From the NCBI GenBank assembly GCA_032718475.1, contig JAUCBJ010002273.1:62001-126000 (forward strand): a stretch of 64,000 bases of DNA. The letters are read 5' to 3'. The stretch comes from Nemertoderma westbladi. Lineage: Eukaryota; Xenacoelomorpha; Nemertodermatida; Nemertodermatidae. Of this stretch, positions 1 to 10,798 are shown one piece after another. A program made the position numbers and the translations under genes. The stretch's first letter is position 1, and each line of letters starts with the position of its first letter. A model generated the notes under the pieces. That model saw only the letters and a list, made by a program, of their open reading frames with translations. It made no database searches and had not been told where the DNA came from.

Positions 1-3000
1 TCTCTCGTTAAGATAGGCAGCGATTTCTTCCATTAACGTCCGTAGAAGTTCGTCGGTGAGATATGCGCGGCACGGCACTATAAAGTGAAATGCGGTCTTG
101 ACACTTCGAATTAATCTCTCCCAACTTCCTCCCCACCAAGGGGCGTCGGCGGCGTTAAAGGTCCAGCTAGACGCCGTTATCCGTAGCTGGTCGTCCACCT
201 GTCTTTGATTCCAGTCCTTTACGTAAGCCTGAATTTCGTTGTTGGCACCAATGAAGTTTGTTCCCTTATCGGATCTCATCGTATTGCTAGTGCCGAAACG
301 AGCGATCTGTCGTCGTAAACATAAGACGAAGCTGTTAGTAGATAGATCGTTCACCATATCGAGATGGATAGCTCTACAAGACATGCAGACAAAGATTACA
401 CACCATCTCTTGATTATAGTTCTAGCACGATACACTTCAATAGGGCCAAATAAATCCACACCAGTATTAGTAAAGGGTGGTTCATAAAAGCTTACTCGTT
501 CCCTAGGTAATTCTGCCTCTCGCTGTGTTAAAGGCCTACTGAATACTTTCCTACAAGGTATGCAGTTCCTAAGAACTTGATTCAGAGCTCTACGGGGTTT
601 ATCAAAATAATAGCGAGTTCGAATTTCGCTAAGAACTCGTTCTCTTCCAGCATGATAAAGCTTACTGTGAACATCTACAATCATCTTGATTTGTACTTCA
701 AGATTTCTAATGAGTATGGGGAATTTAGTGTCAAAGGATAAGGGTGCATTGGTTAACCTTCCTCCAACACGTATTAATCCATCTATCATTGTGCTAGAGA
801 ATCGATCCCTTAAGCGCATCTGCGGATTTCTCAACAACAGGAAATACCTTTCGGAATCCTCATAGCATTGCAGGAGTCTCAGTATCTGTTTATTAGTCTC
901 TTCATGCTCCTGGTGACTAATTTTCTCCTTTAGAAAACTGTCAGATATCTTATATTTAGGTAAGTTTTTAATAACATGAACTTGTGCAGATGTCAATGGA
1001 GCGTTATCACTGGTGGTCTGCTTCCTGGAGTAATGATGGTGAAAACATCTCTTTAAGTATGTGATGGCTTTACAGAGACGATTCCAGGAACTGTAATGAT
1101 GCAGTGCTCTCTGCAGCAGGGGTGAGATTCCTTGCGAGACATCTGGTATCTCAGATTTCCAATCTCTGTCTCTAATTTCCACGACAGACTTGTTTGTGGC
1201 GAGGGATTGTGGATCCGAAGTATCGTTTTCGGCAGTATGTAATACAGATAGATCGATTGTCGGTTTAAATAACTTCGATTTACTTGTTCGAATTTTGGGT
1301 TTGACTTTCTCCGCTCCCTTGGCTTGTCTAATCTCAGCCGTAGTAAGGTGAGGAGGCCATTCATCCTCTTCCTTGCTCAGGAAGTCGGGTCCACCCAACC
1401 AGTCAGGGGTATCTATCAGTTCCTGTGGAGTTGCTCCTCTGGAGGCGATGTCAGCTGGGTTAATCGTACCAGGGCAATGTCTCCATTGATCTATCGTTGT
1501 GCGACTAAGAATAATGGCCACTCTGTTAGTAACAAAGACGCTGAACTGACAGACTTCATTCGTTATATATTCCAACACAAGTAAAGCGTCGGTCCAATAA
1601 ACAATTTTCTCCAGCGGATAATCGATCTGCTCTGTTACATTCCGGCCGATAGCTGTAGCGTATAAGGCTGCTTTTAACTCCGCCCGAGGAACCTTAAGCT
1701 TGTTGTTAATCAATGCCTTAGAGGTAACCAAGGCAACTTTGATTCCATCCGGAGTTTCGACTCGCAGGTATGCTACTATACCGATTCCCATATCGCTGGC
1801 ATCTCCAAAGACATGGAGTTGATAGGAATACGTAGGGAGAACATGACCAAAATATGAACGAGAAATTATAAAGTTCTCGATGGCGGGTAGCGAGTCCTCC
1901 CATTTCATCCATTTCTTTAATAGTTCTCCCTTGAGTGGATCGTCCCACGAGTGGTTTTCCAGCCACATTTGTTGTACTAAACTCCGAGCAATCAATATAA
2001 CTGGGCTAATAAATCCCAAGGGATCGAAATAAGTGCTCAGAATACTTAAACAAATCCGTTTGGTCCGAACTGGATTATCTCGCTGTTTTAACTGAAAAAA
2101 CAGGATGTCTCTTTCTGTGTCCCACTTCAAGCCAAGCGTCTTGGTTTCCGGAAGATCATCATGTATTAAGTCGAGATCTTTTGATCCCCGGTCTTCTACA
2201 GATATTGCTTCCAGAAACTCACGGGAGTTGCTGGTGAACTTCGTCAATCGAAATCCACCTCTTTTCAAACACTCAACCGTTCCTTTCGCGACATCAATGG
2301 CTTCTTTTACTGATGGAAGGGACTTTAAATTGTCGTCCATGTATATGTCTCGTTTGATGTTATCTATCACCTCTTTGGAGAAGGCGTCCCGGTTGTCATC
2401 CGCAGTGGTACGGACCACTGAGCAGGCGTTTGAAGGGCTTGATATAATCCCAAAAGCCTGGATGGTCATCCAGTACTCTACCGGTTTCTGGTTGAGATCT
2501 CCTTCAGGCCACCACAGGAATCTTAGGCTGTCTCTATCCCGATCCAACGCCTTGACTTGTAGGAACATTCCTTCTATATCGGAGGCGAACGCGATGGAAT
2601 ATTGTCTTAATCTTAACAGTATTCCCAACAAAGATTGGAGCAAGTTGGGTCCTGGTAACAACTCGGAATTAAGGGATTGGCCCATATATAGGGCGGAGCC
2701 ATCAAATACGACCCGTACTTCATGGGGTTTACCGGGTTTGGGAACATAATGATGTGTTAGATAATAAGTCCTTTCAGTTATTGGAGTTCCTTCCGGTACT
2801 CGCTCCGCATATCCCTTTGTGATAAATTTCTTCAACTGAGTTTGGTACATTTCCTTAGCTGAAGCGTTTGCCGTAAGACGTCGATGTAATTGATTGATTC
2901 TTTTCTCAGCCAAGGGTCTGTTATTTATAAATCTGGGTTCACGTTTTCGGAAGGGTAGTCCGATTTCATATCTACCTTGATCTTTTAAAAAACGTGTGGT

Positions 3001-6000
3001 TGTTTCCTGGATTTGCTTGGCTCTTTCTTCTTCTATCGACAGGGCCTTGTCGTATGAATTGGGTTCTACTAATTCTTGGGTAAAGAATCGTACGGCGAGT
3101 TCGTCCCGAGTTCTAGCGTTGTAGCGCTCTACCTCGTCATTAAGTTCATCATTATAAATAATGGATTCCGTTGGGCGAATCAGTTGACATAGGTTCGTTT
3201 GGTTTTTCCAAGTTTGATTCTCTGTAAGTAGGTCAATTGTGTTCTCTTCTTCGAAGAGTTGGTAGATGTTGTCATTATCCGAGGAGTATGGTGTTCCCTC
3301 AGTTAGTTCGTCCACCTCACTGCTTTCCACTTCCCAATCACTTACTTGATATATTTGTTCGTGTGGCATTCTCTCTTCGAGAGTTCTACGGGAAGGGCCA
3401 GTAAAGTACCAACCTACTCTAGTTCTTACCGCATAGGTTTGCAGTGGTTGTGGTTGAGCAGGCCGTTTCTCTAATGTTTCGAGCGCCTCGTGCGCGTTTT
3501 GGCCGATAAGTATTTGCACTCCAGGATAATCTGTCTGGAATCGAGGTATCTTAAGATGTTGGACGCTCTCATCTTCGTCCCAATTATAAAGGTCCGCTTG
3601 AGTAGTAGCAAAGTTCTTTATAGCCACCATTTTTACTGACCTTATACCTTGTGTTCCTAACTTATCCTGGGGGGTGGACAACACACCTACATAGTAATCT
3701 GCCGTTAAGGTAGATTTCCAAACCTGCATAATTCCTGACATATTCAATTTAGTCCGGAACTTGGGTTGTCCAGCAAAGATATCTTCGGCTAGTTCTTGAT
3801 CGATGAATGTTCCTGTGCTGCCGGAGTCCAGGAGGGCGTTCACTATGTAGCTTTTGTTAAGACCGTGAACTCTTACCTGAACTACAGGAAATTCTCTGAT
3901 TCCTACGTTGGAAGCTGGAGCTTTCCAAGATGGTTGTTTGGCGAAAGTAGTTAGGGGAAACTCATTGTGGGTGTCTTTTTCATAAGGAAGTGCTCGATAC
4001 ACGGTGGTGTTGATTAGATAACAGGATTCGTTGGCGTCGGAGAATTCGTCAGTATAGAATCCTTCCATCTCAGACTCTTGATCAGTGTCGTTTACGTCAC
4101 TAAATTGGACATGTAGTTCGGGCTCACTTACCTGACTCTGTCTGTCTCGTTCGAACTCACTATGTAACAAGATGTGATGTTTCGCACCACACTTTTCACA
4201 CTTTATGTCGGAGTAACAGGTTCGCCGTTGGTGTCCTGGTCTGAGGCAATTATAGCATAACCGCTTGTCCCACACAACTGTACGTCTGTCTACAAGGGAT
4301 TTCTTTAGAAATTCCGCACACGCACTCAAACGGTGGGTCCCGTCGCACAGCGCACAGTTAGGTTTTATGTTACTTACTTTACCTTGGGTAGTCTGATGCA
4401 CTCTCGTTCTTTCTTCGGGCTTTCTTCCGCGCATTCTACTAGGAGACTGAGGAGGGGTCTTAGCAATCTGTTCTCTCCTATTGTTGGTTCGAGCCTTGTA
4501 TTTACTTACGTCCTTTGAGGTTTTGTCAACATAATAAGATCGTTCGGTGTCTTTCCCGCTGTCTTCTTCTTGGGAAACTTGGCTTTCGCCATCGTCAGTG
4601 TAACACACAGGTGTTACTCTTCTCCTAGAAGTGGGTTTCTCACTTACCTTATTTTCCGATGTTTTCTCTCTGGACTGCTTGATGAGTTGTAGTTTTACCT
4701 CACCATCTAAGAAAGACATGAGATCAGCCATGGTAGGACTTCGTCGTTGTTGTTCATTCATGTACAACACTTTCTTGTCCCAGCGTGTACATACTCCACC
4801 CTTTGGTAAAGTAGAGACTACGGCTCCAATAACCATGGAACTCTGATATTCATGCGACTTACCTAACCAGTCCAGTTGTCTACAGATCTCTTGAATTTCA
4901 TCGGAAAACTCTATAATCCCGCTACTAAGGAAGTGTCGGGGGGCTACTAATTTTGCATACAAATACTTAGCTATGTTATCCTTGTTACCATACCTGATGT
5001 TTAGTGTATCCCAAACTTGTCTTAATCCATCTGGATGTCCAATAAACTTTAACGCCATTAACTTGGGAGGTCCTTCCAAGCACTTGATGAGGAATCTAAG
5101 TTTCTCTCCGTTAGATAGTACAGAGTTCTGTATGCTATCTTTGTAATATTCGTTGAAAGGTAACCATTTCATCTCATCTCCATTGAATTTGACGATCTCT
5201 CCCACTTTGACCGCTTGGCGGGCTTCTGTTCTAGCCATCTGACGCGTAAAGCTTTCTTGGGCCATCGTGTTATTTAATATCGAATTATCGGTATATAAAT
5301 TTCTCGGATCATTATCAGTTCTATAGGGAATATCATTAATAACAGGTCTATAATCACCCTTAATAGGGTTTGCTATAGGAGTTTCAACTTCACTAGCAGT
5401 ATAGATGCGTGTAGGCTCCACACCTTGCGCATGTAATACTTCAGACCTAACAGGTTGACACAATGTTACAGGGGGTATTGGTATGCCCTTTTGGATATTG
5501 ACTAATTTGTCGCGTTCTAGTGCGATACTTTGCTGCACCTCTTGCAACTCTGCTCTACCTTCCCTCACTGTTCCCTTAAGTTGGTGGACAGTCTCCTGCA
5601 TCTGTCCCAGCAGGAGATTCATCCCCCGCCGTCCCTCTTCCACCCACTCAACCGCCGAAGCGGGAGTCGCCAACATAGTAGCGGGCTGACGCGGGACGAC
5701 GGGAGACAAATTATTGATTTCTCTCTCTGCTATCTGGACAGGGGTATTCTCTTGGACTGTTCCACCGGGTACAGGCAGTGTAGTACTATGTAAAGGGAAT
5801 TTAGAGTTAAGCTCTGGAAGTGCAGGGGTCTCTAGCACAGAAGTGACTTTGGGAACAACAGGCCTAATTATTTCAGGTTCATCGACTATAGTAGGGAGTC
5901 TTTTGACCTGGATAAATTGTTCCATAGGTTCTGCACTACCTAAGTCTGTGCTAGTTAGCTGTCTTTTAACAGCTGGGGGCAAATCAGGCAATTTGCGACG

Positions 6001-7452
6001 GTAAGATGTTTTTCTACGCCTACTTAGATGAGATCTATTTCCTCCGCCTTCAGGATCGGTGGTCTCGCCTTCCTCCGAGGATGTGTATCCCTGGCGCTTG
6101 GGAGTAGATTTTCTCATCATCTGCATTTGATTAGCAGTAAACTGTTTATTTATACTGTCTTGTGTCTCTTGCAGATTTTCCAACTCCAGTTGGGTAGTCT
6201 GCTCAGAGGCTCTCCGTTCTGCTTCTGCCACTGCCTTTGCTGCTTTTCTTTCTGCTTCAGCTTCTGCCATAGCCGCCGCCTTTTGTTCCTCTATCCTTCT
6301 TTTCTTTATTTGTTCTTCTCGGACTCTAGTGAGGCGGAGTTTTTCATCACATTCAGCTTGGTTTGCAGCTAACATTTCGGCATCAATTGAGTCCAACACA
6401 AGCTTGGTTCCTTCACTATTAGGGGAAAGTCCAGACAGCCGTCTCCTCAACTCTTCGTCTCCTAGGAATCGCTGATAGTCGGACAAATAAATGTCGATAG
6501 CGTCTCTAGTTCGCGGTTTCTCGGCGGTCTCTTCGCTTTCCGCTTGAGAAAGGGTGACATCAGTTGGTTCTTCATAGGTCGATCTCTCAGCCAGCTGGGA
6601 TTTCCACTGGGCCGTTTCCTGTACTTTGAGATCTACCCGATGTAACCAAGTTTTGACAGCAACCTGCAGCGACGTGTCCTGTCTTCTTTTGGAAGTTTCC
6701 TCAAAGGCTGAGAGGATTAGTCGAATGCGTAGGGTTCTTTCGCGTATTTGATATAGCAGCTCTTCCTGCTCTTGAGGTCCTTGAGGTTGTCGAAACAGTT
6801 GTTCTTCCAATCGATCCAAGGATCCGAAGAATCCCTGCACATATCCTGCTGCCGACCTCTTCCAAACAGCTGGATCCATTGTATCTTTAGCCACTCCCAT
6901 CCGGTGTATATCTTCCCAAGTAGCCTCGGACAGATCCAACGGGAGTCCGAGTCCGGGAAAGTTCCATTGTGATTCAACAATAGATATCAATTCTTCCCTG
7001 GCGTATCCCGCGTAATTATCTTGGGTCGCTCGCTTATTCCTCGCCCAGTTGGCTTGATGTTCCTCCACCGCAATGAATATAGTAGTTAGCACTGCAGCAG
7101 GAAGGGTAAGAAGGGGGTCCGAGTAGACTGTGTCAGCCATCTGCACTCCATGTTCGGGGGTCAGCTCTACAGTATCCGAACTGCTGGAGCTATCGGGTCG
7201 CTGGGAAGTAGGTTCTTGACCAAGATGTTGCTGCGATAAGACAGCTGCCTCTTGGTTCCGTTTGACCTGTGCCCGAGTGCCTATGATGGACCTATGGTGG
7301 GTTAGCCTAGGGTCTGATACTACTGGAGGGATGACCTTTTTTGCAGTAGGAGGTGAGCTGAACTCCTTTCTTAATCGCTCCACACTCCTATCTGAGTCAC
7401 AGATAGTTGTATCGATCAGACTGTCTGACAGGTTTTGCTGAGTGTCAGACAT
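1..7452 (-). CDS. BEL/Pao LTR retrotransposon gag-pol polyprotein, intact frame, 3' end cut by window edge
   Basis: The frame starts at ATG 7452, three codons after an in-frame TAG, and stays open for 2,484 codons to base 1. Residues 1-750 are an unrecognised charged region with two predicted coiled-coil stretches (about 369-435 and 604-655). A DUF1759-like gag segment lies at about 755-915. Three zinc knuckles follow: C1033/C1036/H1040/C1045, C1066/C1069/H1074/C1079 and a CxxCxxxHH type at 1085-1097. The protease motif is LDSGSTG with D1209. Reverse transcriptase has SDIEGMF (D1625) and YMDD at 1704-1707. RNase H has D1884, E1925, D1955 and D2001. Integrase has D2333, D2395 and E2445 (RSDKGTNF, GSWERLIR). 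This order and the three-knuckle gag are diagnostic of BEL/Pao. The polyprotein makes particle protein and the enzymes for copying and integrating the element. Usual BEL polyproteins are nearer 1,700-1,900 residues. The integrase C-terminus, stop codon and 3' LTR are outside the window. Confidence 0.95.
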   Translation of the reverse strand, partial: MSDTQQNLSDSLIDTTICDSDRSVERLRKEFSSPPTAKKVIPPVVSDPRLTHHRSIIGTRAQVKRNQEAAVLSQQHLGQEPTSQRPDSSSSSDTVELTPEHGVQMADTVYSDPLLTLPAAVLTTIFIAVEEHQANWARNKRATQDNYAGYAREELISIVESQWNFPGLGLPLDLSEATWEDIHRMGVAKDTMDPAVWKRSAAGYVQGFFGSLDRLEEQLFRQPQGPQEQEELLYQIRERTLRIRLILSAFEETSKRRQDTSLQVAVKTWLHRVDLKVQETAQWKSQLAERSTYEEPTDVTLSQAESEETAEKPRTRDAIDIYLSDYQRFLGDEELRRRLSGLSPNSEGTKLVLDSIDAEMLAANQAECDEKLRLTRVREEQIKKRRIEEQKAAAMAEAEAERKAAKAVAEAERRASEQTTQLELENLQETQDSINKQFTANQMQMMRKSTPKRQGYTSSEEGETTDPEGGGNRSHLSRRRKTSYRRKLPDLPPAVKRQLTSTDLGSAEPMEQFIQVKRLPTIVDEPEIIRPVVPKVTSVLETPALPELNSKFPLHSTTLPVPGGTVQENTPVQIAEREINNLSPVVPRQPATMLATPASAVEWVEEGRRGMNLLLGQMQETVHQLKGTVREGRAELQEVQQSIALERDKLVNIQKGIPIPPVTLCQPVRSEVLHAQGVEPTRIYTASEVETPIANPIKGDYRPVINDIPYRTDNDPRNLYTDNSILNNTMAQESFTRQMARTEARQAVKVGEIVKFNGDEMKWLPFNEYYKDSIQNSVLSNGEKLRFLIKCLEGPPKLMALKFIGHPDGLRQVWDTLNIRYGNKDNIAKYLYAKLVAPRHFLSSGIIEFSDEIQEICRQLDWLGKSHEYQSSMVIGAVVSTLPKGGVCTRWDKKVLYMNEQQRRSPTMADLMSFLDGEVKLQLIKQSREKTSENKVSEKPTSRRRVTPVCYTDDGESQVSQEEDSGKDTERSYYVDKTSKDVSKYKARTNNRREQIAKTPPQSPSRMRGRKPEERTRVHQTTQGKVSNIKPNCALCDGTHRLSACAEFLKKSLVDRRTVVWDKRLCYNCLRPGHQRRTCYSDIKCEKCGAKHHILLHSEFERDRQSQVSEPELHVQFSDVNDTDQESEMEGFYTDEFSDANESCYLINTTVYRALPYEKDTHNEFPLTTFAKQPSWKAPASNVGIREFPVVQVRVHGLNKSYIVNALLDSGSTGTFIDQELAEDIFAGQPKFRTKLNMSGIMQVWKSTLTADYYVGVLSTPQDKLGTQGIRSVKMVAIKNFATTQADLYNWDEDESVQHLKIPRFQTDYPGVQILIGQNAHEALETLEKRPAQPQPLQTYAVRTRVGWYFTGPSRRTLEERMPHEQIYQVSDWEVESSEVDELTEGTPYSSDNDNIYQLFEEENTIDLLTENQTWKNQTNLCQLIRPTESIIYNDELNDEVERYNARTRDELAVRFFTQELVEPNSYDKALSIEEERAKQIQETTTRFLKDQGRYEIGLPFRKREPRFINNRPLAEKRINQLHRRLTANASAKEMYQTQLKKFITKGYAERVPEGTPITERTYYLTHHYVPKPGKPHEVRVVFDGSALYMGQSLNSELLPGPNLLQSLLGILLRLRQYSIAFASDIEGMFLQVKALDRDRDSLRFLWWPEGDLNQKPVEYWMTIQAFGIISSPSNACSVVRTTADDNRDAFSKEVIDNIKRDIYMDDNLKSLPSVKEAIDVAKGTVECLKRGGFRLTKFTSNSREFLEAISVEDRGSKDLDLIHDDLPETKTLGLKWDTERDILFFQLKQRDNPVRTKRICLSILSTYFDPLGFISPVILIARSLVQQMWLENHSWDDPLKGELLKKWMKWEDSLPAIENFIISRSYFGHVLPTYSYQLHVFGDASDMGIGIVAYLRVETPDGIKVALVTSKALINNKLKVPRAELKAALYATAIGRNVTEQIDYPLEKIVYWTDALLVLEYITNEVCQFSVFVTNRVAIILSRTTIDQWRHCPGTINPADIASRGATPQELIDTPDWLGGPDFLSKEEDEWPPHLTTAEIRQAKGAEKVKPKIRTSKSKLFKPTIDLSVLHTAENDTSDPQSLATNKSVVEIRDRDWKSEIPDVSQGISPLLQRALHHYSSWNRLCKAITYLKRCFHHHYSRKQTTSDNAPLTSAQVHVIKNLPKYKISDSFLKEKISHQEHEETNKQILRLLQCYEDSERYFLLLRNPQMRLRDRFSSTMIDGLIRVGGRLTNAPLSFDTKFPILIRNLEVQIKMIVDVHSKLYHAGRERVLSEIRTRYYFDKPRRALNQVLRNCIPCRKVFSRPLTQREAELPRERVSFYEPPFTNTGVDLFGPIEVYRARTIIKRWCVIFVCMSCRAIHLDMVNDLSTNSFVLCLRRQIARFGTSNTMRSDKGTNFIGANNEIQAYVKDWNQRQVDDQLRITASSWTFNAADAPWWGGSWERLIRSVKTAFHFIVPCRAYLTDELLRTLMEEIAAYLNER

Positions 7453-7532
7453 GTTTAGCTATACAGTTGAAGGCTTACCGCTATAGTTACAGTTAAAGCA
7501 AGTCTAGTAATTCAGTATGACCGCTGGCCTAG

Positions 7533-7802
7533 TACCGGTAATTTATTGCAGTATATTAGAATACCGGTATGCACTTATAATATATATAAGTATTGTAAAC
7601 TAGGTTTGTCACAGAGTACCGGTATATAAATTTAGCACAGATATATATAAATATATAATAGGCCTATCGTGAATACCGGTATACAGCTTACACTTATAGT
7701 ATATAAGTATAATTATGAACTAGAATTAATTACAGAGTACCGGTATGATTTCAGCTCAAATTTATAGAAATAAATATAATAAGCCTATGGTAAGTACCGG
7801 TA
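7533..7802. repeat. Periodic TACCGGTA palindromes in the BEL leader/LTR region
   Basis: The 8-bp palindrome TACCGGTA begins at 7533, 7562, 7617, 7674, 7738 and 7795. The last five are spaced 55, 57, 64 and 57 bp. The intervening AT-rich sequence repeats loosely with a period of about 115 bp: AGTATATAAG-like and CAGAGTACCGG segments recur, and AATAGGCCTATCGTGA is matched by AATAAGCCTATGGTAA. Further copies begin at 8517 and 9438. The position upstream of gag and the even spacing suggest a cis-acting binding site or a decayed tandem repeat in the LTR. Which of these is not decidable from sequence alone. Confidence 0.75.
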
Positions 7803-8735
7803 TGTCAATTATTTTTAGAATAATTGAATTCCTGAATATTTTAGGGTTACTTAGTTACTTTAACTTACTTTATTACCGTTACTTAAGCAGTAGTCCAACT
7901 GATAGTAAGACCTAGTTGCTGTATGACAGGCCTACTATTTATAAATCGTTTGATTTGATTTATAATATTTATATACCCGTTTAAATGGGTTTTTTTTTCA
8001 ATATTTGAAATAAATGTTATTATTTCTGGGGGAGTCACTACACAGAAGCTGAACGCTCTCAGTGAAGTGCTATTTATTTGACACTAAAACTGATAATTCT
8101 AATTTACCTAAGTTACTTAATACTACAAATTACTTACGATACGGGTGAGATTAATTCTCTAATTAAACACAACAAAAATATTACGTACGAAATTTTTAGG
8201 GTAATTTTACAGGAAGTCTACAAACCAGCCTAACAAAGGGTTAGATTTCTGGTTATTACAACGGACAGGGTACTACGGTATTTGAAATAATAAGTAGTAG
8301 TAAATATATATTGCACTGTCCAGATAGGAAAATACCACCGCCTGACGACCTATAACCGTATCGCTATAGGTACTACGTTATGTATCACGGAGTGTTCCTA
8401 CCCAGAAGTTAATAGAGCTAACGAATGTGCCTATCAACCACTTTACAACACAAATATACTGCCTACACTAATTACTTCGGAAAGCACTGTACACTAAACC
8501 CTAAATTAGGTACAAGTACCGGTATAACAAATAATCAGTAGTTAAATATACTTGAACAGTTAAAAGAACCACGGCATCTGCTGGAGTGACCAGAGCACAA
8601 AGTCACCAGTCTTGTCCTACGCCAAGCAGCCCGTGTAGTACCGGGGTTAATTTAACTATAACGGTATGTATAACAAGCACAATTACTGTAGGAATAAACT
8701 TGGGGACATGAATGTTGCGAATAATCGCGTAAACT

Positions 8736-9310
8736 CTGAATAATAAATATCACGCTACCCGTACAGAATACTCAAACAAAATACAAACCAAACGCTGGCA
8801 GACTACTATCAAACCTAAACAAACTACAGTATGTGCAGATTCTGAAACTGTTAGTTAGTATGCGTTCTAACACGGTAGTACGACTTATTCTTTAAGAGGG
8901 GATTGACCTTACAGCATATGGCTGCCCCAACTTACTAATGGCACTTTATCAGACCAACTCTACACACGCAGCAATCCCTTCAGGCCTAAGAATAGCTAGA
9001 CAACAATCCAGCCTACAAAATATCTGAGTAATAACTATTACGGTACCTGAACAGACCACACAAACAAACACAGGCTAAAACACTGGCAGACTACGATCAA
9101 GCCTAAATAAACTACAGTATATGCAGATTCTGAAACAGTTAGTTAGTATGCGTTCTAACACGGTAGTACGACTTATTCTTTAAGAGGGGATTGACCTTAC
9201 CGCATATGGCTGCCCCAACTTACTAACGGCACTTGATCAGACAAACTCTACACACGCCGTAATCTCTCCAAACTCAACAACAGTCAGACAGCAGCTCAGC
9301 CTACAATTAT
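8736..9310. repeat. Two-copy tandem duplication, unit about 288 bp
   Basis: Unit 1 (8736-9023) and unit 2 (9024-9310) align with a constant offset of 287-288 bp. The central part (about 8790-8980 against 9078-9268) is nearly identical and includes the shared words GCGTTCTAACACGG and TTAAGAGGGGATTGACC. The edges are more diverged. A third partial start (CTGAACAATCTGAG) follows at 9311. It lies in the presumed LTR/leader of the BEL element; internal tandem repeats are common in LTRs. No coding frame runs through it. Confidence 0.85.
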
Positions 9311-10798
9311 CTGAACAATCTGAGCAGGGTCACACGCCTTCTGCTCAATATTAGCCTACTAGTAAATAAAACTGACAGAAATAGACCTAAGTAAAATCCC
9401 AATAAAAACCAGGCGTCCCCGATTTAATATCGAGACCTACCGGTATACAATAATCAAGATCGAATAATACTAATGTACTTATACAGCAGTACCGGTTAGG
9501 ACAGTTGGGCCTACAGACCTACAGAAATACCGGTTACTACGGTATTTTGCAACCTTATTGCCTACTGAAATAAGATTATAAACTGTTACTGTTCGCGCTT
9601 TTGAAGACCTTTAGCAGTTTAACCTGCCAAATTTTATATGTCTTTTAGTTAATTAAAACACCTTTAGCATACGACAATATTTTATGCTAATACACAAAAC
9701 ATTAGCCGAAGTCAGCCCATGCGCGATCATTCACCCGATGGATCTACACCCGGGAGGCTGAATTCGGATGCTTAAATTTTATTATTGCAGTGTAAGGTTG
9801 CCGTGTAAACTTACTGTATTATTCGATAGATCGTTAATAATTAATTTCTGACAGATATTATTGGCTTTCGGGAAATATTAACAGTTCCTTTAGGACGTGG
9901 CGCTCTATCTATTTAAACAGAACTAGGACTTATACTAAACGCAACGATACTGCTTATGATTAAAGTATAAAGCGCATTCTTTAGGAAATGCTTTGTTACC
10001 AATCACAATCATGCACACTATTCTGCCGACCGTCAGTAAATTTGATCACACATAAAGAGAGCAGCAATTGACTCATGTAGGGTCTGCTAAATAACATTAG
10101 ATTCAATACACACCACATTAATATAAATCGCAATTGTTATATATAGCCCGTCTCTCTAACCTGTAGTGTATCAAGAAAATTGGGAATTTTGGGTGATTTA
10201 TCCGTATTCTCCAAAGAGCAATATTTCCATCAACAAATAGATACAATTAATAACTGACGGTAAATGACAGTACAAACAATATGATTAATAGTGAGTTAAT
10301 TAGATCAGACAAGTCGATTGAGTTAGATTAGTGAGTTAAGGTAACAGTTTATACTTTCGATAATTTAAGCAGTTTTACTAGAGTTATTCCCAAAAAGCCG
10401 GTGTTATGGCGAAAAAATGGGAACACAACAACAGAATCATATAAAATCATATGACTAGAATAACTATACGAGGATACCAACTACCCTTATTCCACGAAGC
10501 CCCGTTCAACACAGAGGATGAGCATAGAGATAGGAAATTCAGTTCAGTAGCGCTGGGATAGGTCGAAATCAACGCCCACTCAAATTCTATTGGCCGACAC
10601 GGACAGCAGTGCAGAGGCAACCTCCCTAAGCTGGCTGGCCGATTAAACTGAGCCCAGATATCTCCATACAGCACATCAGCCAATAAGCTGGTAGCTTGCA
10701 CTATTTTAGTTATAAATCCCTTTGAGAGTATTCTAGCGACTGGGGGGGAACTGGCCAGCAAAGGCAAACGTATCAGTTATCCCACAAAAGCTTTTACA

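Larger units (their letters stand above)
7453..10798 (-). other. Upstream side of the BEL element: leader and probable 5' LTR, limits not resolved
   Basis: This 3.3-kb noncoding stretch precedes the gag start in the element's orientation. By position it must hold the untranslated leader, primer-binding site and upstream LTR if the element is complete. The partner LTR lies left of the window, so the LTR cannot be delimited by comparison. I saw no convincing TGG-type primer-binding site. It contains regularly spaced TACCGGTA palindromes (7533-7802, again near 8517 and 9438) and a 288-bp tandem duplication (8736-9310). The part nearest the satellite (about 9700-10798) shows neither repeat and may already be host flank. 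Confidence 0.45.

Noticed and set aside
2105-2749. Plus-strand frame of 214 codons
   Set aside because: Antisense shadow of the BEL reverse transcriptase region, which is far better supported on the minus strand.
10447-10767. Minus-strand frame of 106 codons beside the satellite
   Set aside because: No recognisable domain, and the region is flanked by repeats. A host exon cannot be excluded but nothing supports it.
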